Origin: Clostridium tetanomorphum
GTDB lineage: Bacteria > Bacillota > Clostridia > Clostridiales > Clostridiaceae
Direction: 5' to 3'
NCBI RefSeq assembly: GCF_017873215.1
Contig: NZ_JAGGKA010000027.1
Location: forward strand, 1-37,825
Length of the DNA: 37,825 nucleotides
Part shown: positions 34,968 through 37,825 of the stretch, piece after piece
Position numbering within the stretch: the stretch's first letter is position 1
Layout of the letters: each line of letters opens with the position of its first letter
Notes under the pieces: generated by a model
The model's input: only the letters and a program-made list of their open reading frames with translations
Told to the model about the DNA's origin: nothing
The model's database searches: none
Translations under genes and position numbers: made by a program

Positions 34968-37394
34968 ATGAACAATGAAGGGAAAGTTTTGGAAGTAGAT
35001 ATAAAAAAAGAAATGAAAAATTGTTATATAGACTATGCTATGAGTGTAATAGTAGGTCGTGCTCTTCCAGATGTAAGAGATGGTTTAAAACCTGTACATA
35101 GAAGAATTCTTTTTTCAATGTATGAATTAGGGCTTACTCCAGATAAAGGATATAGAAAATGTGCTAGAATAGTTGGAGATGTTCTTGGTAAATATCATCC
35201 ACATGGAGATTCTTCTGTTTATGATGCTCTAGTTAGAATGGCACAGGATTTTTCTATAAGATATACTTTAGTAGATGGTCATGGTAATTTTGGTTCTGTA
35301 GATGGGGATTCTGCTGCTGCTATGAGGTATACAGAAGCTAAAATGAGTAAGATAGCTATGGAAATGCTAAGAGAGATAAACAAGGATACTGTAGATTTTG
35401 GACCTAATTTTGATAGTTCAGAAAAAGAGCCTTTAGTAATTCCATCTAGATTTCCTAATTTACTTGTAAATGGATCTTCTGGTATAGCTGTAGGTATGGC
35501 TACTAACATACCACCTCATAATTTAGGAGAAGTTATAGATGGAATTTATATGATTATAGAGAATCCAGAAGTAACTATTCCAGAATTAATGACTAAAATA
35601 AAGGGACCAGATTTTCCTACTGCAGGAATTATTTTGGGAACTTCAGGAATAAGAGAAGCTTATGAAACTGGTAGAGGAAGAATAATTGTAAGAGCTAAAG
35701 CTGAAATAGAAGAAGAAAAGGGTAGACATAGGATTATTGTTACACAATTACCTTATCAAGTGAATAAAGCTAAACTTATCGAAAATATGGCTGATTTAGT
35801 TAAGGACAAAAGAATAGATGGAATATCAGATATAAGAGATGAATCTGATAGAGACGGTATGAGAATAGTAATAGAAATAAAAAGAGATGCAAATGCTAAT
35901 GTAGTTCTAAATCAATTATATAAACATACAAAAATGCAGGATACTTTTGGAGTAATTATGATTGCATTAGTAGATAATGAACCACAAACATTAAATTTAA
36001 AAGAAGTGCTTGTTCATTATCTTAACTTTCAGAAAGAAGTAATAAGAAGAAGAACTCAGTTTGATTTAAATAAAGCCTTAGCACGTGCACATATATTAGA
36101 GGGATTGAGGATAGCCCTTGATCATATAGATGAAGTTATTAATTTAATTAGATCTTCTAAAAATACAGACACTGCTAGAAATGGACTTATGGAAAAGTTT
36201 AATTTATCTGAAAAGCAAGCTCAAGCTATATTAGATATGAGATTGCAAAGATTAACAGGTCTAGAAAGAGAAAAAATAGAAGCTGAATATAATGAATTAA
36301 TTAACACAATAGAAAATTTAAGAGAAATTTTGGCTAACGAATATTTAGTTTTAAATATTATAAAAGAAGAGTTAATGGAAATAAAAAATAAGTATGGCGA
36401 TGAAAGAAGAACTGAAATACAAAAAAGAAGTGATGAAATAAATATTGAAGATTTGATACAAGAAGAAGAAGTTGTTATTACTTTAACTCAATCAGGATAT
36501 ATAAAGAGAATATCTTCAGATGCATATTCTTCTCAGAAGAGAGGCGGAAAAGGAATTCAAGCTATGACAACGAAAGAAGATGACTTTGTAGAAAAAGTAT
36601 TTATAACTTCAACTCATAGTGATTTATTATTCTTTACTAATTTAGGAAGGGTTTATAAGCTAAAAGCTTATGAAGTACCTGAAGCAGGAAGAACTGCTAA
36701 AGGAACTAATATAGTTAATTTGATTCCTTTAAATCCTAATGAAAATGTAAGAGAAGTTATATCCATAAAGGAAAAAGTAGAAGATGGATTCTTAATAATG
36801 GCAACCAAGAGTGGTATTATTAAGAAAACTTTCTTAAAAGAATTTTCATCTATAAGAAAAAATGGATTAAATGCTATCAATTTAAAAGAAGATGATGAAC
36901 TGTTAAAGGTTAAAGTTACAAGAGGAGATGCAGAAATTCTTATAGTTACTCAAAATGGATATTCAATAAGATTTAACGAAAAGGATATAAGACCTATGGG
37001 CAGAGCTGCTACTGGAGTAAAAGCTATTACTCTAAGAGAAGGCGACATAGCTGTTAGTATGGATATTGTTGTTGAAGGAGAATATGTATTAGTTGTTAGT
37101 GAGAATGGTTTTGGAAAGAGAACTCCTGTTTCTGAGTATAATTTACAGAAAAGAGGAGGAAAAGGTATTATAACTTACAGATTATCAGAAAAAACAGGCA
37201 ATATTGTAGCGGCAAGAGTTGTAAAAGATAGTGATGAACTAATGTTAATAAACAGTAGTAATATTGCAATAAGAATATGTGTATCTGATATAAGTATAAC
37301 TAGTAGAAATGCTATGGGAGTAACATTAATGAAAACAGATAAAGAAGAAAAGATATTAGCTATTGCTAAAATAAATACTGAAGAGGATTCATAA
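34968..37394 (+). CDS. gyrA: DNA gyrase subunit A
   Basis: 808 residues. Catalytic Tyr121 in [10 protein letters not shown]. The quinolone-determining region reads [19 protein letters not shown] with Ser82 and Asp86 (E. coli 83 and 87), the sensitive-type residues. The C-terminal wrapping domain begins with the GyrA box QKRGGKG (523-529); a second QKRGGKG occurs at 727-733. Ends in a terminator. Confidence 0.98.
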   Translation: MNNEGKVLEVDIKKEMKNCYIDYAMSVIVGRALPDVRDGLKPVHRRILFSMYELGLTPDKGYRKCARIVGDVLGKYHPHGDSSVYDALVRMAQDFSIRYTLVDGHGNFGSVDGDSAAAMRYTEAKMSKIAMEMLREINKDTVDFGPNFDSSEKEPLVIPSRFPNLLVNGSSGIAVGMATNIPPHNLGEVIDGIYMIIENPEVTIPELMTKIKGPDFPTAGIILGTSGIREAYETGRGRIIVRAKAEIEEEKGRHRIIVTQLPYQVNKAKLIENMADLVKDKRIDGISDIRDESDRDGMRIVIEIKRDANANVVLNQLYKHTKMQDTFGVIMIALVDNEPQTLNLKEVLVHYLNFQKEVIRRRTQFDLNKALARAHILEGLRIALDHIDEVINLIRSSKNTDTARNGLMEKFNLSEKQAQAILDMRLQRLTGLEREKIEAEYNELINTIENLREILANEYLVLNIIKEELMEIKNKYGDERRTEIQKRSDEINIEDLIQEEEVVITLTQSGYIKRISSDAYSSQKRGGKGIQAMTTKEDDFVEKVFITSTHSDLLFFTNLGRVYKLKAYEVPEAGRTAKGTNIVNLIPLNPNENVREVISIKEKVEDGFLIMATKSGIIKKTFLKEFSSIRKNGLNAINLKEDDELLKVKVTRGDAEILIVTQNGYSIRFNEKDIRPMGRAATGVKAITLREGDIAVSMDIVVEGEYVLVVSENGFGKRTPVSEYNLQKRGGKGIITYRLSEKTGNIVAARVVKDSDELMLINSSNIAIRICVSDISITSRNAMGVTLMKTDKEEKILAIAKINTEEDS

Positions 37395-37422
37395 AAATAT
37401 ATTGATAGAAATATATTAATAT

Positions 37423-37468
37423 AAATAAAGGTTGGTATCTTTAAGATATCAACCTTTATTTTTTTAGT
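37423..37468 (+). terminator. Intrinsic terminator after gyrA
   Basis: Arms AAATAAAGGTTGGTATC (37423-37439) and GATATCAACCTTTATTT (37445-37461), 17 positions with one G-T, loop TTTAA, followed by a T run. Confidence 0.92.
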
Positions 37469-37596
37469 AAAATATAAGCAACTTTATCTGGTGTATCACT
37501 ATATAAAAAAGAGAGATATATTAAGAAAAAGTGAGAAATATTAATTTAAATCAATATAGTAAGATATGACGAACTATTTAATTGAAATAAATTTGT

Positions 37597-37629
37597 TAAA
37601 ATAACACTTGTCGCTGAGAGAAAAGCGAC
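37597..37629 (+). promoter_or_regulatory. Degenerate upstream rRNA promoter with GTCGC hairpin
   Basis: GTCGCT (37610-37615) and AGCGAC (37624-37629) form a hairpin like the one at the start of the main rRNA transcript. TAAAAT (37597-37602) is a possible -10, but no good -35 is present. Confidence 0.35.
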
Positions 37630-37679
37630 AACAAATTTTAAATTAAGTATCTTTTAATTAAAAAAATTATAAAAAAATG

Positions 37680-37708
37680 TTGACAAACATAAAATTAAAT
37701 GATACTAT
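37680..37708 (+). promoter_or_regulatory. rRNA operon promoter
   Basis: -35 TTGACA (37680-37685), 17-base spacer, -10 TACTAT (37703-37708). Probable start at the G of the GTCGC hairpin (37715-37729). Confidence 0.85.
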
Positions 37709-37714
37709 ATAGTA

Positions 37715-37825
37715 GTCGCTTGAAGCGACATGGTCTTTGAAAATTAAACAGAGAATTAAGAAACCAGTCAATTCTTAACAGGAAACTGTTAAAAATAGCG
37801 ATGAGCTAAAAAATTGCTAGAAACG
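37715..37825 (+). ncRNA. rRNA operon leader (16S begins past the window)
   Basis: A GTCGC/GCGAC hairpin, then a boxA-like TGGTCTTTGAAAATTAAA (37731-37748) for antitermination, a 7-bp stem TTAAGAA/TTCTTAA (37756-37778), and TTAACAG-GAAA-CTGTTAA (37775-37792), which share bases and so are alternatives. The 431-base gap after gyrA holds only the terminator, promoters and this leader. Confidence 0.8.

Noticed and set aside
35205-35240. Quinolone resistance substitution in gyrA
   Set aside because: Ser82 and Asp86 are the sensitive-type residues.

Overview
The window is a low-GC Firmicute chromosome segment around the replication origin, and gene content and order point to a spore-forming Clostridium or close relative. 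The evidence is the order rpmH-[DnaA boxes]-dnaA-dnaN-yaaA-recF-remB-gyrB-gyrA with an rRNA operon leader straight after gyrA, the rnpA-yidD-yidC-khpB-mnmE-mnmG-rsmG-noc-parA-parB block on the other side, sporulation genes (lonC, yyaC, ytvI), clostridial-type families (DUF4446, YkuS, DUF951, MazG-like) and strongly AT-rich codon use. The species cannot be fixed from the sequence alone.

Layout. Positions 1-3146 are one end of an integrated genetic element inserted at the 3' end of a tRNA-Thr(CGT) gene. Reading from the tRNA inward: tyrosine integrase, XRE repressor, divergent Cro-like regulator under a near-perfect sigma-A promoter that contains a palindromic operator, small excisionase-like protein, and a replication initiator (cut by the window edge) whose middle carries five iteron-like repeats. 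This order matches phage-inducible chromosomal islands (int-stl | str-xis-rep), but an ICE or prophage end cannot be excluded without the rest. Positions 3231-3978 hold the tRNA promoter and a small heat-shock gene. Positions 3977-11139 are an operon read leftward: MazG-like, YybS-like, gdpP, rplI, lonC, dnaB. Next come rpsF-ssb-rpsR with a probable S6:S18 autoregulatory leader, then yedF, a DUF3343 Se/S-carrier-like protein, an MscS channel and DUF951.

Divergent from yedF, and head-on to the replication fork, lie a LysE-type exporter, a cysteine-desulfurase-like enzyme, ytvI and yyaC. The 368-base gap between the two sets holds a structured, unidentified element. Then come ykuS, DUF4446, parB, parA, noc (with two parS sites), rsmG, mnmG, mnmE, khpB, yidC, yidD, rnpA and rpmH, all read away from the origin. 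The origin is bipartite: a DnaA-box cluster upstream of dnaA, and a second cluster downstream with a DnaA-trio run and an AT-rich unwinding region before dnaN. The right arm ends with a strong rRNA promoter, a boxA and leader hairpins; the 16S gene itself must start just past the window.

How the genes work together: initiation (DnaA, DnaN, oriC), chromosome segregation and nucleoid occlusion (ParA, ParB, Noc, parS), topology (gyrase), helicase (DnaB), translation and tRNA modification (ribosomal proteins, MnmE/MnmG, RsmG, RnpA) and membrane protein insertion (YidC/YidD/KhpB) form the usual origin-proximal housekeeping set. The unusual parts are the origin-proximal mobile element, the structured yedF-lysE intergenic region, and two genes (yyaC, ykuS) whose ribosome binding sites lie inside the 3' arm of intrinsic-terminator hairpins.
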